Assembly: GCF_026341275.1 (NCBI RefSeq)
Contig: NZ_JAIFZO010000002.1
Coordinates: forward strand, 1,066,361 to 1,130,360
DNA length: 64,000 nucleotides
Origin: Streptomyces ortus
GTDB lineage: Bacteria > Actinomycetota > Actinomycetes > Streptomycetales > Streptomycetaceae
Reading direction: 5' to 3'
Position numbers and translations under genes: made by a program. A model generated the notes under the pieces. It saw nothing but the letters and a program-made list of their open reading frames with translations, did not search any database and was not told the origin of the DNA. Shown piece by piece: positions 35,189 to 43,887 of the stretch (positions are counted from its first letter, which is position 1; each line of letters begins with the position of its first letter).

Positions 35189-36055
35189 ATGCCCGACAGA
35201 AACACCGAGTCCGCTCCCGCCCCGTCCCCTCACCACCTCCCGAAGGTGTGGGAGACCGGCGAGACCCTGGACCAGTCCCCCATCCCCGGCACCCGCCGGC
35301 TCTGGCTGGCCGGAGCGCTGCTGCTGGCCGTCCTCGCCTCCACGGTCACCGCGGTCACCGTGCTGGACGAGGACAGGGACACCTCGTCGAAGGACCGGAC
35401 GGAGAACACCTCCGTCAAGGACGAGCCGCTGGTCGCCGCGCCGCCCGTCGCCGCCACCGCTCCCAGCGGGAAGAGCGGGCTCGCCGCCCCCTCGCCCTCG
35501 GGGAGCACCCCGGACAAATCCGCCCCGCCCGCCGAGCCGCAGGGCGGCGCCGGTCCCGTACCGAAGCCGTCGGCGTCCAGGTCGAAGTCCGCGTCCGGCG
35601 GCAAACCGCCGGCGGCCAAGCCGTCGTCCGCGCGGAAGTCCGTCCAGGCGGTCAACTACCCCGACCGCTACTGGCGCCTCGACCGCGACTACGTGGGGCT
35701 CGACCGGGTGGACCCGGGCAGCTCCTCCTGGAGCAGGCAGGGGACCTCCTTCAAGCTGGTCCCGGGCCTCGCCGACGCCGACTGCGTCTCGTTCTCGCTG
35801 GGGAACGGCCGCTATCTGCGGCACTCCCAGTTCCAACTGCGCGCCGACCGCCGAGACGGCTCCGAGCTCTTCAAGAAGGACGCCACCTTCTGTCCGCGTC
35901 CGTCGGCGTTCTCCGGCGCCGTCATGCTGGAGTCGGTCAACTACCGCGGCCGGTTCCTGCGCCACCGCGACTTCCGGCTCCGCCTGGACCCGTACGACAA
36001 CAGCCGTGCCTACCAGGCCGACTCGGCGTTCCGCCTGGTCAAGGGCCTGGGCTGA
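35189..36055 (+). CDS. Membrane-anchored protein with AbfB (CBM42) arabinose-binding domain
   Basis: 288 residues. A short cytosolic tail, then one membrane helix (LWLAGALLLAVLASTVTAVTVL), then a Pro/Ser/Ala/Lys-rich spacer of about 90 residues, then an AbfB-type beta-trefoil (NYPDRYWRLDRDYVGLD and VNYRGRFLRHRDFRLRL). AbfB domains bind arabinofuranosyl side chains. No catalytic domain is present, so it may be a surface arabinan sensor or adhesin. It stands alone and ends at a strong hairpin. Role is inferred. Confidence 0.85.
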   Translation: MPDRNTESAPAPSPHHLPKVWETGETLDQSPIPGTRRLWLAGALLLAVLASTVTAVTVLDEDRDTSSKDRTENTSVKDEPLVAAPPVAATAPSGKSGLAAPSPSGSTPDKSAPPAEPQGGAGPVPKPSASRSKSASGGKPPAAKPSSARKSVQAVNYPDRYWRLDRDYVGLDRVDPGSSSWSRQGTSFKLVPGLADADCVSFSLGNGRYLRHSQFQLRADRRDGSELFKKDATFCPRPSAFSGAVMLESVNYRGRFLRHRDFRLRLDPYDNSRAYQADSAFRLVKGLG

Positions 36056-36087
36056 GCCGCACGACACTCGGCTGACGCAGCACGCAC

Positions 36088-36117
36088 GCGGCCCCCGGCG
36101 CATTCGCCGGGGGCCGC
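36088..36117. terminator. Strong bidirectional hairpin between AbfB gene and suf operon
   Basis: GCGGCCCCCGGCG and CGCCGGGGGCCGC form a perfect 13-bp stem with a CATT tetraloop. It serves both converging transcription units. Confidence 0.85.
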
Positions 36118-36139
36118 ACACACATACGCTCGGACGCGC

Positions 36140-36472
36140 TCAGACGTTGAAGCCCAGCGCCCGGAGCTGGTCACGGCCGTCGTCCGTGATCTTGTCCGGG
36201 CCCCACGGCGGCATCCACACCCAGTTGATGCGGAGCTCGTTCACGATGCCGTCCGTGGCGGACTTGGCCTGGTCCTCGATGACGTCGGTGAGCGGACACG
36301 CCGCCGACGTCAGGGTCATGTCGATCGTCGCGATGTTCGCGTCGTCGATGTGGATCCCGTAGATCAGTCCGAGGTTGACGACGTCGATGCCCAGCTCGGG
36401 GTCGACGACGTCGTACAGCGCCTCGCGGACTTCTTCCTCGGAGGCCGGTTTCATCTCGATGGTCTCGCTCAT
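36140..36472 (-). CDS. sufT: MIP18/DUF59-family Fe-S assembly factor (SufT-like)
   Basis: 110 residues. The MIP18/PaaD-like core reads EALYDVVDPELGIDVVNLG with the DPE motif, then TLTSAACPLTDVIEDQ with the reactive cysteine, and ends with WMPPWGPDKIT. Such proteins help Fe-S maturation or carry clusters. It is the last gene of the suf operon and overlaps sufU by ATGA. The upstream frame extending to 36553 is not protein-like. Confidence 0.9.
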   Translation of the reverse strand: MSETIEMKPASEEEVREALYDVVDPELGIDVVNLGLIYGIHIDDANIATIDMTLTSAACPLTDVIEDQAKSATDGIVNELRINWVWMPPWGPDKITDDGRDQLRALGFNV

Positions 36473-36936
36473 GCCGTCTTCCTCTCGGCGCCGGCCTCGC
36501 CCAGGGCCTGGGCCGTCGCGTCCTTCCAGGCCATCCAGCTCAGCAGCGCGCACTTCACGCGGGCGGGGTACTTGGAGACCCCGGCGAACGCGACCGCGTC
36601 CTCCAGGACCTCCTCCATCGCGTCGTCCGGCTCGATACGACCCTTGGACTGCATCAGCTCCAGGAAGGTCTCCTGGATCCTCCGCGCCTCAGCCAGGTCC
36701 CGGCCCACGAGCAAATCGTTCAGCACGGAGGCGGAGGCCTGGCTGATGGAGCAGCCCTGGCCCTCGTACGAGACGTCACTGATCGTCGTGCCGTCGTACT
36801 TCACCCGCAGGGTGATCTCGTCGCCGCACGTCGGGTTGACGTGGTGCACCTCGGCGTCGCCGTCCCGCAGACCGCGCCCGTGGGGGTGCTTGTAGTGGTC
36901 CAGGATGACTTCCTGGTACATCGAATCAAGCCTCAC
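36469..36936 (-). CDS. sufU: SufU-type Fe-S scaffold / sulfur-transfer protein
   Basis: 155 residues from GTG. The three conserved cysteines are C37 (NPTCGDE), C62 (GQGCSISQAS) and C129 (RVKCALLSW), with D39. These bind zinc in SufU proteins that accept persulfide sulfur from SufS. It follows sufS after 15 bases with GAGGAG in between, and overlaps sufT. The ATG five codons later is an alternative start. Confidence 0.93.
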   Translation of the reverse strand: MRLDSMYQEVILDHYKHPHGRGLRDGDAEVHHVNPTCGDEITLRVKYDGTTISDVSYEGQGCSISQASASVLNDLLVGRDLAEARRIQETFLELMQSKGRIEPDDAMEEVLEDAVAFAGVSKYPARVKCALLSWMAWKDATAQALGEAGAERKTA

Positions 36937-36951
36937 GACTCAGCCAGCTCC

Positions 36952-38226
36952 TCAGCCGAAGAAGTTCCGTACGTGCTCCAGGCCGTCGACCAGTGCGTCG
37001 ATCTCGGTCGGCGTGGAGTACAGATAGAACGACGCTCGCGTGGTCGCAGGAATTCCGTACCGCAGGCAGACCGGCCGCGCGCAGTGGTGTCCGACCCGGA
37101 CCGCGATGCCCTGTTCGTCGAGAACCTGACCCACGTCGTGCGGGTGGATGTCACCCAGCGTGAACGAGATCGCCGCGCCACGGTCCTCGGCGGTCGTCGG
37201 GCCGATGATGCGCAGGCCCGGGACCTCGGCGAACCGCTTCACCGCGTACTCGGTGAGCGCGTGCTCGTGGGCGAGGATCCTGTCCATGCCGATCGCGCTC
37301 AGGTAGTCGATGGCCGCACCGAGACCGACCGCCTGGGCGATCGGCGGGGTGCCCGCCTCGAACTTGTGCGGGGCGGGCGCGTAGGTCGACGAGTGCATCG
37401 ACACCGTCTCGATCATCTCGCCGCCGCCGAGGAACGGGGGCAGGTCCTCCAGCAGTTCCTGGCGGCCCCACAGGACGCCGATGCCGGTCGGGCCGCACAT
37501 CTTGTGGCCGGTGAAGGCCACGAAGTCGGCCTGCAGGGCCTGCACGTCCAGCGGCATGTGCGGGGCGGCCTGGGAGGCGTCGATGCAGACCAGCGCGCCG
37601 ACCTCCTGCGCTCGGCGCACTATCGCCTCGACCGGGTTGACCGTGCCCAGGATGTTCGACACCAGCACGAAGGACACGATCTTCGTCTTCTCGGTGATGA
37701 CCTCGTCGATGTTGGACAGGTCGAGCCGGCCGTCGTCGGTGAGGCCGAACCACTTCAGCTTCGCGCCGGTGCGCTGCGCGAGCAGCTGCCACGGCACGAT
37801 GTTGGAGTGATGCTCCATCTCCGTGATGACGATCTCGGTCTCGTGGTCGACGCGGTAGGGCTCGTCGGCCCAGCCGAGCATGTTGGCCACGAGGTTGAGC
37901 GATTCGGAGGCGTTCTTCGTGAAGATGACCTCGTCGCGGCTCGGTGCGTTGATGAACGCGGCGACCTTGTCGCGCGCGCCCTCGTACAGCGCCGTGGCCT
38001 CCTCCGCGAGCACATGCACACCGCGGTGGACGTTGGCATTGTACTGCTCGTAGTAACCACTGAGTGCGTCCAGCACCTGGCGCGGCTTCTGCGAGGTCGC
38101 CGCGTTGTCCAGGTACACGAGCTTCTTACCGTCGTGGACCTGGCGGTCCAGGATGGGGAAGTCCTTACGGATCGCCTCGTCGAGCAGTTGAGGTGTACCC
38201 GTGAGGAGGCCCGGCGACTGCGTCAC
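36952..38226 (-). CDS. sufS: Cysteine desulfurase SufS
   Basis: 424 residues, PLP-dependent, class V fold. The PLP lysine is K242 (FTGHKMCGP) and the catalytic cysteine is C382 (RVGHHCARPV). It releases sulfur from cysteine as persulfide for Fe-S cluster assembly. The GTG start overlaps the sufC stop (GTGA). Partner SufU follows directly. Confidence 0.95.
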   Translation of the reverse strand: MTQSPGLLTGTPQLLDEAIRKDFPILDRQVHDGKKLVYLDNAATSQKPRQVLDALSGYYEQYNANVHRGVHVLAEEATALYEGARDKVAAFINAPSRDEVIFTKNASESLNLVANMLGWADEPYRVDHETEIVITEMEHHSNIVPWQLLAQRTGAKLKWFGLTDDGRLDLSNIDEVITEKTKIVSFVLVSNILGTVNPVEAIVRRAQEVGALVCIDASQAAPHMPLDVQALQADFVAFTGHKMCGPTGIGVLWGRQELLEDLPPFLGGGEMIETVSMHSSTYAPAPHKFEAGTPPIAQAVGLGAAIDYLSAIGMDRILAHEHALTEYAVKRFAEVPGLRIIGPTTAEDRGAAISFTLGDIHPHDVGQVLDEQGIAVRVGHHCARPVCLRYGIPATTRASFYLYSTPTEIDALVDGLEHVRNFFG

Positions 38227-38987
38227 GCTGATGCGCCACCCTTCACGTACTTGTCGTAGCCCTCGGCCTCAAGCTGGTCGGCGAGCTCGGCGCCGCCGGA
38301 CTCGGCGATGCGGCCGTTCGCGAACACGTGCACGTGGTCGGGCTTGATGTAGCGCAGGATGCGCGTGTAGTGCGTGATCAGCAGGGTGCCGACCTCGCCG
38401 CTCTCACGGACGCGGTTGACGCCCTCGGAGACGACACGCAGGGCGTCGACGTCCAGACCGGAGTCGGTCTCGTCGAGGATCGCGATCTTCGGCTTGAGCA
38501 GCTCCAGCTGAAGGATCTCGTGGCGCTTCTTCTCGCCGCCGGAGAAGCCCTCGTTCACGTTGCGCTCGGCGAAGGCGGGGTCCATGTTCAGCCGCTGCAT
38601 GGCCTCCTTGACCTCCTTGATCCACAGGCGGAGCTTGGGGGCCTCGCCGCGGATCGCGGTGGCGGAGGTGCGCAGGAAGTTGGAGACGGAGACACCGGGC
38701 ACCTCGACCGGGTACTGCATCGCCAGGAACAGGCCCGCGCGGGCGCGCTCGTCGACGGACATCTCCAGGACGTCCTCGCCGTCGAGGGTGACGGTGCCGC
38801 CGGTGATCGTGTACTTCGGGTGTCCCGCGAGCGAGTAGGCGAGAGTCGACTTGCCGGAGCCGTTCGGGCCCATGATGGCGTGCGTCTCGCCCTGCTTCAC
38901 GGTGAGGTCGACGCCCTTGAGGATCTCCTTCGTGGCGTTGTCGGCCTCGACGGTGACGTGCAGGTCGTGGATTTCAAGCGTTGCCAT
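38223..38987 (-). CDS. sufC: Fe-S cluster assembly ATPase SufC
   Basis: 254 residues, ABC-type ATPase. Walker A is GPNGSGKST (residues 40-48), the signature is GFSGGEKKRHEI and Walker B is KIAILDETDSGLD. It powers the SufBC2D scaffold in the cytosol. GAGGAA lies before the ATG. A Rieske protein sits between it and sufD, 7 bases upstream. Confidence 0.95.
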   Translation of the reverse strand: MATLEIHDLHVTVEADNATKEILKGVDLTVKQGETHAIMGPNGSGKSTLAYSLAGHPKYTITGGTVTLDGEDVLEMSVDERARAGLFLAMQYPVEVPGVSVSNFLRTSATAIRGEAPKLRLWIKEVKEAMQRLNMDPAFAERNVNEGFSGGEKKRHEILQLELLKPKIAILDETDSGLDVDALRVVSEGVNRVRESGEVGTLLITHYTRILRYIKPDHVHVFANGRIAESGGAELADQLEAEGYDKYVKGGASA

Positions 38988-38994
38988 GGGTTCC

Positions 38995-39342
38995 TCAGGA
39001 CTCCTGGGTGAGGCGGGCGCGTACGTCAACGAAGACGCTGCCCCCTTCGATCTTTACGGGGTATACGGGGACGGGGCGCGTCGCGGGGAGGCCGGACGGC
39101 TTGCCGGTTCTGAGGTCGAACGCGGAGCCGTGCAGCCAGCACTCGATCTGACAGTCCTCCACCTCGCCCTCGGAGAGCGAGACGTTCGCGTGCGAGCAGA
39201 TGTCGTGGATCGCGAACACCTCCCCCTCGGTCTGCACGACCGAGACCGGCGTGCCGTCGAGTTCCACCCGCTTCGGGGTGTCCTCCTCCAGCTCGCTCAG
39301 CCCACAGGCCCGCAGGTATTGAGCACGGTCGGCGGCAGTCAT
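38995..39342 (-). CDS. Rieske [2Fe-2S] ferredoxin-like protein in the suf operon
   Basis: 115 residues. The Rieske ligands are C49-x-H51 (CSHA) and C68-x-x-H71 (CWLH). This is the bacterial non-heme ferredoxin component type (NirD/bphF-like). Its start overlaps the sufD stop by one base (TGATG). In actinomycetes such a gene is regularly inserted between sufD and sufC; it may carry electrons or test clusters during assembly, but its task is not established. Confidence 0.9.
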   Translation of the reverse strand: MTAADRAQYLRACGLSELEEDTPKRVELDGTPVSVVQTEGEVFAIHDICSHANVSLSEGEVEDCQIECWLHGSAFDLRTGKPSGLPATRPVPVYPVKIEGGSVFVDVRARLTQES

Positions 39343-40520
39343 CAGACGGACGCCTCCAGCTCCTCGTCGATCCTGGCGAGGAGGCGTTCCTGGATGTCGG
39401 GGACGCGGATCTGCTGGACCAGCTCGGCGAAGAAGCCGCGGACCACCAGACGGCGGGCCTCGTCGGCCGGGATGCCGCGGGCCATCAGGTAGAAGAGCTG
39501 CTCGTCGTCGAAGCGGCCGGTCGCCGAGGCGTGTCCGGCGCCGACGATCTCGCCGGTCTCGATCTCCAGGTTCGGCACGGAGTCGACCCGGGCACCGTCG
39601 GTCAGCACGAGGTTGCGGTTCATCTCGTAGGTGTCCGTGCCCTCGGCGGCGGCCTCGATGAGGACGTCGCCGATCCACACCGCGTGGGCGCCGTCGCCCT
39701 GGAGCGCGCCCTTGTAGGCGACGTTCGACTTGCAGTGCGGGGTGTTGTGGTCGACCAGCAGGCGGTGCTCCTGGTGCTGGCCGGCGTCCGTGAAGTACAG
39801 GCCGAACAGCTCCGCGTCGCCGCCGGGTCCCGCGTAGGCGACCCGCGGGTGGAGGCGTACGAGGTCGCCGCCGAAGGTGACCACGAAGGACTTGAAGGTG
39901 GCGTCACGGCCGACCAGCGCGTTGTGCTGGCCGACGTGGACGGCCTGGTCGTCCCAGTCCTGGACGGAGACGACGGTGAGCTTGGCGCCGTCGCCCAGGA
40001 CGTAGTCGACGTTGGCGGCCAGGACGGCGTCACCGGTGTGGTCGATGACGACGACGGCCTCGGCGAAGGCTCCCAGCTCGATGACCTGGTGGCCGTAGGC
40101 GACCCCGCCCGCGCCGTGCACGGCGATGCGGATCGGCTCGGTGAGGACCGTCTCCTTGGGGACGGTGACCACACCGGCCTTCTCGAACGCCGAGTAGGCC
40201 TGGGCGGCGACGCGGTCGACCGGGGTCGCCCGGCCGAGCCGCTCGTCGTCACGGCCGACGGTCTCGACCGTGACGCCCTCGGGCGCGTCGATGTCGACCT
40301 TCACGCCGTCGCCGGTGGCGACCGCGGTGCCGTCGTGCAGCCCGCGCAGCCGCTCCAGCGGGGTGAACCGCCACTCCTCCTCACGGCCGTGGGGGACGGG
40401 GAAGTCCGCCACGTCGAAGGACGGGGGCGCGCTCATGCGCGTGGCGACGGTCGACTCGGCGGCCACCGCGATCTGGCCCGCGGTGGTGGAGCCCACGGGG
40501 ATGTTCTGAGCCTCAGCCAT
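39342..40520 (-). CDS. sufD: Fe-S cluster assembly protein SufD
   Basis: 392 residues with the right-handed beta-helix core of SufB/SufD. FYLMARGIPADEARRLVVRG near the C-terminus matches the SufBD signature. It forms the SufBC2D scaffold with SufB and SufC. It starts 65 bases downstream of sufB, without overlap, in the same operon. Confidence 0.94.
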   Translation of the reverse strand: MAEAQNIPVGSTTAGQIAVAAESTVATRMSAPPSFDVADFPVPHGREEEWRFTPLERLRGLHDGTAVATGDGVKVDIDAPEGVTVETVGRDDERLGRATPVDRVAAQAYSAFEKAGVVTVPKETVLTEPIRIAVHGAGGVAYGHQVIELGAFAEAVVVIDHTGDAVLAANVDYVLGDGAKLTVVSVQDWDDQAVHVGQHNALVGRDATFKSFVVTFGGDLVRLHPRVAYAGPGGDAELFGLYFTDAGQHQEHRLLVDHNTPHCKSNVAYKGALQGDGAHAVWIGDVLIEAAAEGTDTYEMNRNLVLTDGARVDSVPNLEIETGEIVGAGHASATGRFDDEQLFYLMARGIPADEARRLVVRGFFAELVQQIRVPDIQERLLARIDEELEASV

Positions 40521-40585
40521 GGCTGTCGGTCTGCTCTCTTCCTACGTCTACGTCAGAAACCTGCGACTGCTCCGGAGTGCGGGTC

Positions 40586-42010
40586 CTAGCCGACCGCGCC
40601 TTCCATCTGCAGCTCGATCAGCCGGTTGAGCTCCAGCGCGTACTCCATGGGCAGCTCCTTCGCGATGGGCTCGACGAAGCCGCGCACGATCATGGCCATC
40701 GCCTCGAACTCGGAGAGGCCGCGGCTCATCAGGTAGAAGAGCTGGTCGTCGGAGACCTTGGAGACGGTCGCCTCGTGGCCCATGGACACGTCGTCCTCGC
40801 GGACGTCCACGTAGGGGTACGTGTCCGAGCGGGAGATGGTGTCGACGAGCAGCGCGTCGCACAGGACGTTCGACTTCGAGCCGTGGGCGCCCTCGCCGAT
40901 CTCGACGAGACCGCGGTAGGACGTACGGCCGCCGCCGCGCGCCACGGACTTCGACACGATGTTCGACGAGGTGTTCGGCGCCATGTGGACCATCTTGGAA
41001 CCGGCGTCCTGGTGCTGGCCCTCGCCCGCGAAGGCGATGGAGAGGGTCTCGCCCTTGGCGTGCTCGCCCATCAGGTAGACGGCCGGGTACTTCATGGTGA
41101 CCTTGGAGCCGATGTTGCCGTCGATCCACTCCATGGTCGCGCCCTCGTACGCCACGGCGCGCTTGGTGACCAGGTTGTAGACGTTGTTCGACCAGTTCTG
41201 GATGGTCGTGTAACGGCAGCGTCCACCCTTCTTGACGATGATCTCGACGACCGCGGAGTGCAGCGAGTCCGACTTGTAGATCGGGGCGGTGCAGCCCTCG
41301 ACGTAGTGCACGTAGGCACCCTCGTCGACGATGATCAGAGTCCGCTCGAACTGGCCCATGTTCTCCGTGTTGATACGGAAGTAGGCCTGGAGCGGGATCT
41401 CGACGTGCACGCCCTTCGGCACGTAGATGAACGAGCCGCCGGACCACACCGCGGAGTTCAGCGACGCGAACTTGTTGTCGCCGACCGGGATGACGGTGCC
41501 GAAGTACTCCTTGAAGAGCTCCGGGTGCTCCTTCAGCGCGGTGTCGGTGTCCATGAAGATGACACCCTGCGCCTCCAGCTCCTCGTTGATCTGGTGGTAG
41601 ACGACCTCGGACTCGTACTGGGCCGCGACACCGGCGACGAGGCGCTGCTTCTCCGCCTCGGGGATGCCGAGCTTGTCGTACGTGTTCTTGATGTCCTCGG
41701 GCAGGTCCTCCCAGGACTGCGCCTGCTTCTCCGTGGAGCGCACGAAGTACTTGATGTTGTCGAAGTCGATGCCGGAGAGGTCCGAGCCCCAGTTCGGCAT
41801 GGGCTTCTTGCCGAACAGGCGCAGGCCCTTGAGACGGAGGTTGGTCATCCACTCCGGCTCGTTCTTCTTGGCGGAGATGTCCCGGACGACGTGTTCGTTG
41901 ATACCGCGCTTGGCAGAGGCACCAGCCACGTCGGAGTCGGCCCAGCCGTATTCGTAGTTGCCCAGACCCTCGAGCTCGGGGTGGGCGGTCTCCTCGATGG
42001 GGAGCGTCAT
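40586..42010 (-). CDS. sufB: Fe-S cluster assembly protein SufB
   Basis: 474 residues. Typical SufB blocks are [54 protein letters not shown] and [20 protein letters not shown]. It is the main scaffold subunit on which the cluster forms. Start overlaps the sufR stop (ATGA), so the regulator and the first structural gene are translationally coupled. Confidence 0.95.
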   Translation of the reverse strand: MTLPIEETAHPELEGLGNYEYGWADSDVAGASAKRGINEHVVRDISAKKNEPEWMTNLRLKGLRLFGKKPMPNWGSDLSGIDFDNIKYFVRSTEKQAQSWEDLPEDIKNTYDKLGIPEAEKQRLVAGVAAQYESEVVYHQINEELEAQGVIFMDTDTALKEHPELFKEYFGTVIPVGDNKFASLNSAVWSGGSFIYVPKGVHVEIPLQAYFRINTENMGQFERTLIIVDEGAYVHYVEGCTAPIYKSDSLHSAVVEIIVKKGGRCRYTTIQNWSNNVYNLVTKRAVAYEGATMEWIDGNIGSKVTMKYPAVYLMGEHAKGETLSIAFAGEGQHQDAGSKMVHMAPNTSSNIVSKSVARGGGRTSYRGLVEIGEGAHGSKSNVLCDALLVDTISRSDTYPYVDVREDDVSMGHEATVSKVSDDQLFYLMSRGLSEFEAMAMIVRGFVEPIAKELPMEYALELNRLIELQMEGAVG

Positions 42011-42795
42011 GCGGGGTTCCTCCCGGCGGTACGTGCGGATGCGTTGTCAGTGGTCTTGGCGGGCGTGGAGACTGGTGGAGCCTTGGAAATCTTCGGGGCG
42101 GGGGAGTTCTTGGGGATGAAGGTCGTGCAGACGCCGTCGCCGTGGGCGATGGTGGCCAGCCGCTGCACGTGCGTACCCAGCAGCTGGGAGAAGAACTCGG
42201 TCTCCGCCTCGCACAGCTGCGGGAACTGCTCGGCCACATGGGCGACCGGGCAGTGGTGCTGGCAGAGCTGCTCACCGACCGGTGCGCTGCGCGCCGTAGC
42301 AGCGTACCCGTCCGCGCTCAGGGCCTTGGCCAGGGCTTCGGCGCGCTTCTCGGGGGTGGCGGACTCGACCGCCTCGCGGTAGGCGCCGGCCTGGGCGGCC
42401 ATCCGGGCGCGGGCGAAGGCGACGAGCGCCCCCTCCCCGCCCTCACGGTCGGCGATCCAGCGCAGGGCGTCCGCGGCGAGCTGGTCGTAGGACTGGTCGA
42501 AGGCGTCCCGGCCGCAGTCGGTCAGGGCGAACACCTTGGCGGGCCGTCCGCGCGTGCGCGCGCCGTAGACCCGCTGCTCGCGGGGCTCCACCACGTCGTC
42601 GGAGACGAGGGCGTCGAGGTGCCTGCGCACGGCCGCCTGGGTGAGTCCCAGCCGTCCGGCGAGATCGGCCACGGTCGACGGGCCGTGGTCCAGGATGGAG
42701 CGCGCGACCCGGTTGCGCGTGGAGCGCTCCCCGCTCGCGAGTTCCTCCTGAGGGGCCCCCGTGGGGGTCTCCCGAGCCTCGCCGACGTATTTCAC
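42007..42795 (-). CDS. sufR: SufR-type Fe-S-sensing transcriptional repressor
   Basis: About 262 residues. A winged HTH ([21 protein letters not shown]) is followed by a sensor part. Cysteines able to hold a [4Fe-4S] cluster are visible in [14 protein letters not shown] and QLCEAETEF. It should repress the suf operon when clusters suffice. I chose the GTG at 42795: a TTG at 42831 gives 12 more codons, but TTGTCA there is better read as the -35 box, and that longer start would include a rare TTA codon. The GTG coincides with the predicted transcription start, so the mRNA would be leaderless. Confidence 0.9.
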   Translation of the reverse strand: MKYVGEARETPTGAPQEELASGERSTRNRVARSILDHGPSTVADLAGRLGLTQAAVRRHLDALVSDDVVEPREQRVYGARTRGRPAKVFALTDCGRDAFDQSYDQLAADALRWIADREGGEGALVAFARARMAAQAGAYREAVESATPEKRAEALAKALSADGYAATARSAPVGEQLCQHHCPVAHVAEQFPQLCEAETEFFSQLLGTHVQRLATIAHGDGVCTTFIPKNSPAPKISKAPPVSTPAKTTDNASARTAGRNPA

Positions 42796-42808
42796 AACAC
42801 CATTGTTG
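42795..42808. promoter_or_regulatory. SufR operator, CAAC-N6-GTTG
   Basis: CAACACCATTGTTG fits exactly the CAAC-N6-GTTG palindrome I recall being reported for SufR in Streptomyces avermitilis. It covers the -10 box and the start codon of sufR, so SufR binding would block transcription of its own operon. Confidence 0.85.
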
Positions 42809-42831
42809 CGTAATTCCTCAGAGAGTGACAA
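42802..42831 (-). promoter_or_regulatory. suf operon promoter, leaderless
   Basis: On the minus strand -35 TTGTCA (42831-42826) and -10 AACAAT (42807-42802) are 18 bases apart. Seven bases on lies the sufR GTG. The SufR palindrome overlaps the -10. Confidence 0.65.
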
Positions 42832-42866
42832 GCCGTGCCCGCGACCGATGGGGTGCGCTGCATCAC

Positions 42867-42885
42867 TTAGGTGAACCTAATCTGA
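42867..42885. promoter_or_regulatory. DmdR/IdeR-type iron box
   Basis: On the minus strand the 19-mer TCAGATTAGGTTCACCTAA agrees at 16 of 19 positions with the iron box TTAGGTTAGGCTCACCTAA as I remember it for DmdR1. It lies 72 bases upstream of the sufR GTG and 71 bases upstream of the divergent acetyltransferase start. Confidence 0.6.
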
Positions 42886-42955
42886 CCTGCGGGAACGATC
42901 TTTGATCGATCAATTCGGTGGCGCGGCCCGAGGCGGACGGCAAGACTGGTGAACC

Positions 42956-43819
42956 ATGCCGACACCCCCTCCCACCGGCCCTCTGGTCACCCGCGCCACC
43001 CTCGCCACGGACCTGCGCGCACTGGGCGTACGCCCCGGCGAGACGCTCCTCGTCCACGCGTCGCTCCGTTCCCTCGGATGGGTCAACGGAGGAGCGGTCG
43101 CCGCCGTCCAGGGACTCCTGGACGCACTCGGACCCGACGGCACGCTCGTGGTCCCCACCCAGTCCGGCGACCTCTCCGACCCGGCCCTGTGGAGCAACCC
43201 GCCCGTGCCCGAGGAGTGGTGGCCGGCGATCCGCGCCACGATGCCCCCGTACGACCCGCTGGTGACGCCCTCACGTGGGGTGGGCGTGGTCCCGGAGACC
43301 GTGCGCCGCTGGCCCGGCGCCCTGCGCAGCGCGCATCCGCAGACCTCCTTCGCGGCCGTCGGCCCGGCCGCGGCGGCGGTCGTCGAGGGCCACGCGCCGG
43401 ACTGCCGCCTCGGCGAGCACAGCCCGCTGGCGCGCCTGGAGGAGCGCGGCGCCCGGATCCTCATGCTGGGCGCGGGGTATGACACCTGCACCGGCTTCCA
43501 CCTCGCCGAGTACCGGATACCCGCACCCCGCGTCGAGGTGGGACGGCCGGTCCGCACTCCGGAGGGGCCCCGGTGGGAGAGCGTCACGGAGGTCTCGATC
43601 AGCTCGGACGAGTTCGACACCCTGGGCGCCGACTTCGAGCGCGACCGCCCTGTCGTACGCGGCCGGGTGGGCGCGGCGGACACCCGGCTGTTCCCGCTGG
43701 CGGACGCGGTGGCCTACGCGCAGCGGTGGCTCGCGGTGCACCGTTCGCGCGAGGAGTGGATCACGAACGACGTGCCCCACCCACGCTCCCTCCCACACCC
43801 CGCCCCGCCCCGCCCGTGA
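42956..43819 (+). CDS. Aminoglycoside N(3)-acetyltransferase-like protein (AAC(3) family)
   Basis: 287 residues. The AAC(3) hallmarks are visible: [16 protein letters not shown] near the N-terminus, [11 protein letters not shown], and the catalytic-region histidine in [14 protein letters not shown]. Enzymes of the family transfer acetyl from acetyl-CoA to aminoglycosides or to related amino-sugar substrates; chromosomal Streptomyces copies need not confer resistance. It starts divergently from sufR and shares the region containing the iron box. C-terminal PHPAPPRP tail is low complexity. Confidence 0.88.
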   Translation: MPTPPPTGPLVTRATLATDLRALGVRPGETLLVHASLRSLGWVNGGAVAAVQGLLDALGPDGTLVVPTQSGDLSDPALWSNPPVPEEWWPAIRATMPPYDPLVTPSRGVGVVPETVRRWPGALRSAHPQTSFAAVGPAAAAVVEGHAPDCRLGEHSPLARLEERGARILMLGAGYDTCTGFHLAEYRIPAPRVEVGRPVRTPEGPRWESVTEVSISSDEFDTLGADFERDRPVVRGRVGAADTRLFPLADAVAYAQRWLAVHRSREEWITNDVPHPRSLPHPAPPRP

Positions 43820-43887
43820 CGCGCCCCGCCCTCATGCGCCCGCCCGGCCGTCCCTAGACTTGGCGACCATGCGAAGTGAGGCCGCCC

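Noticed and set aside
42007..42831. Longer sufR from TTG 42831
   Set aside because: The TTG coincides with a good -35 box, the added codons include TTA, and the SufR operator would lie inside the coding sequence.
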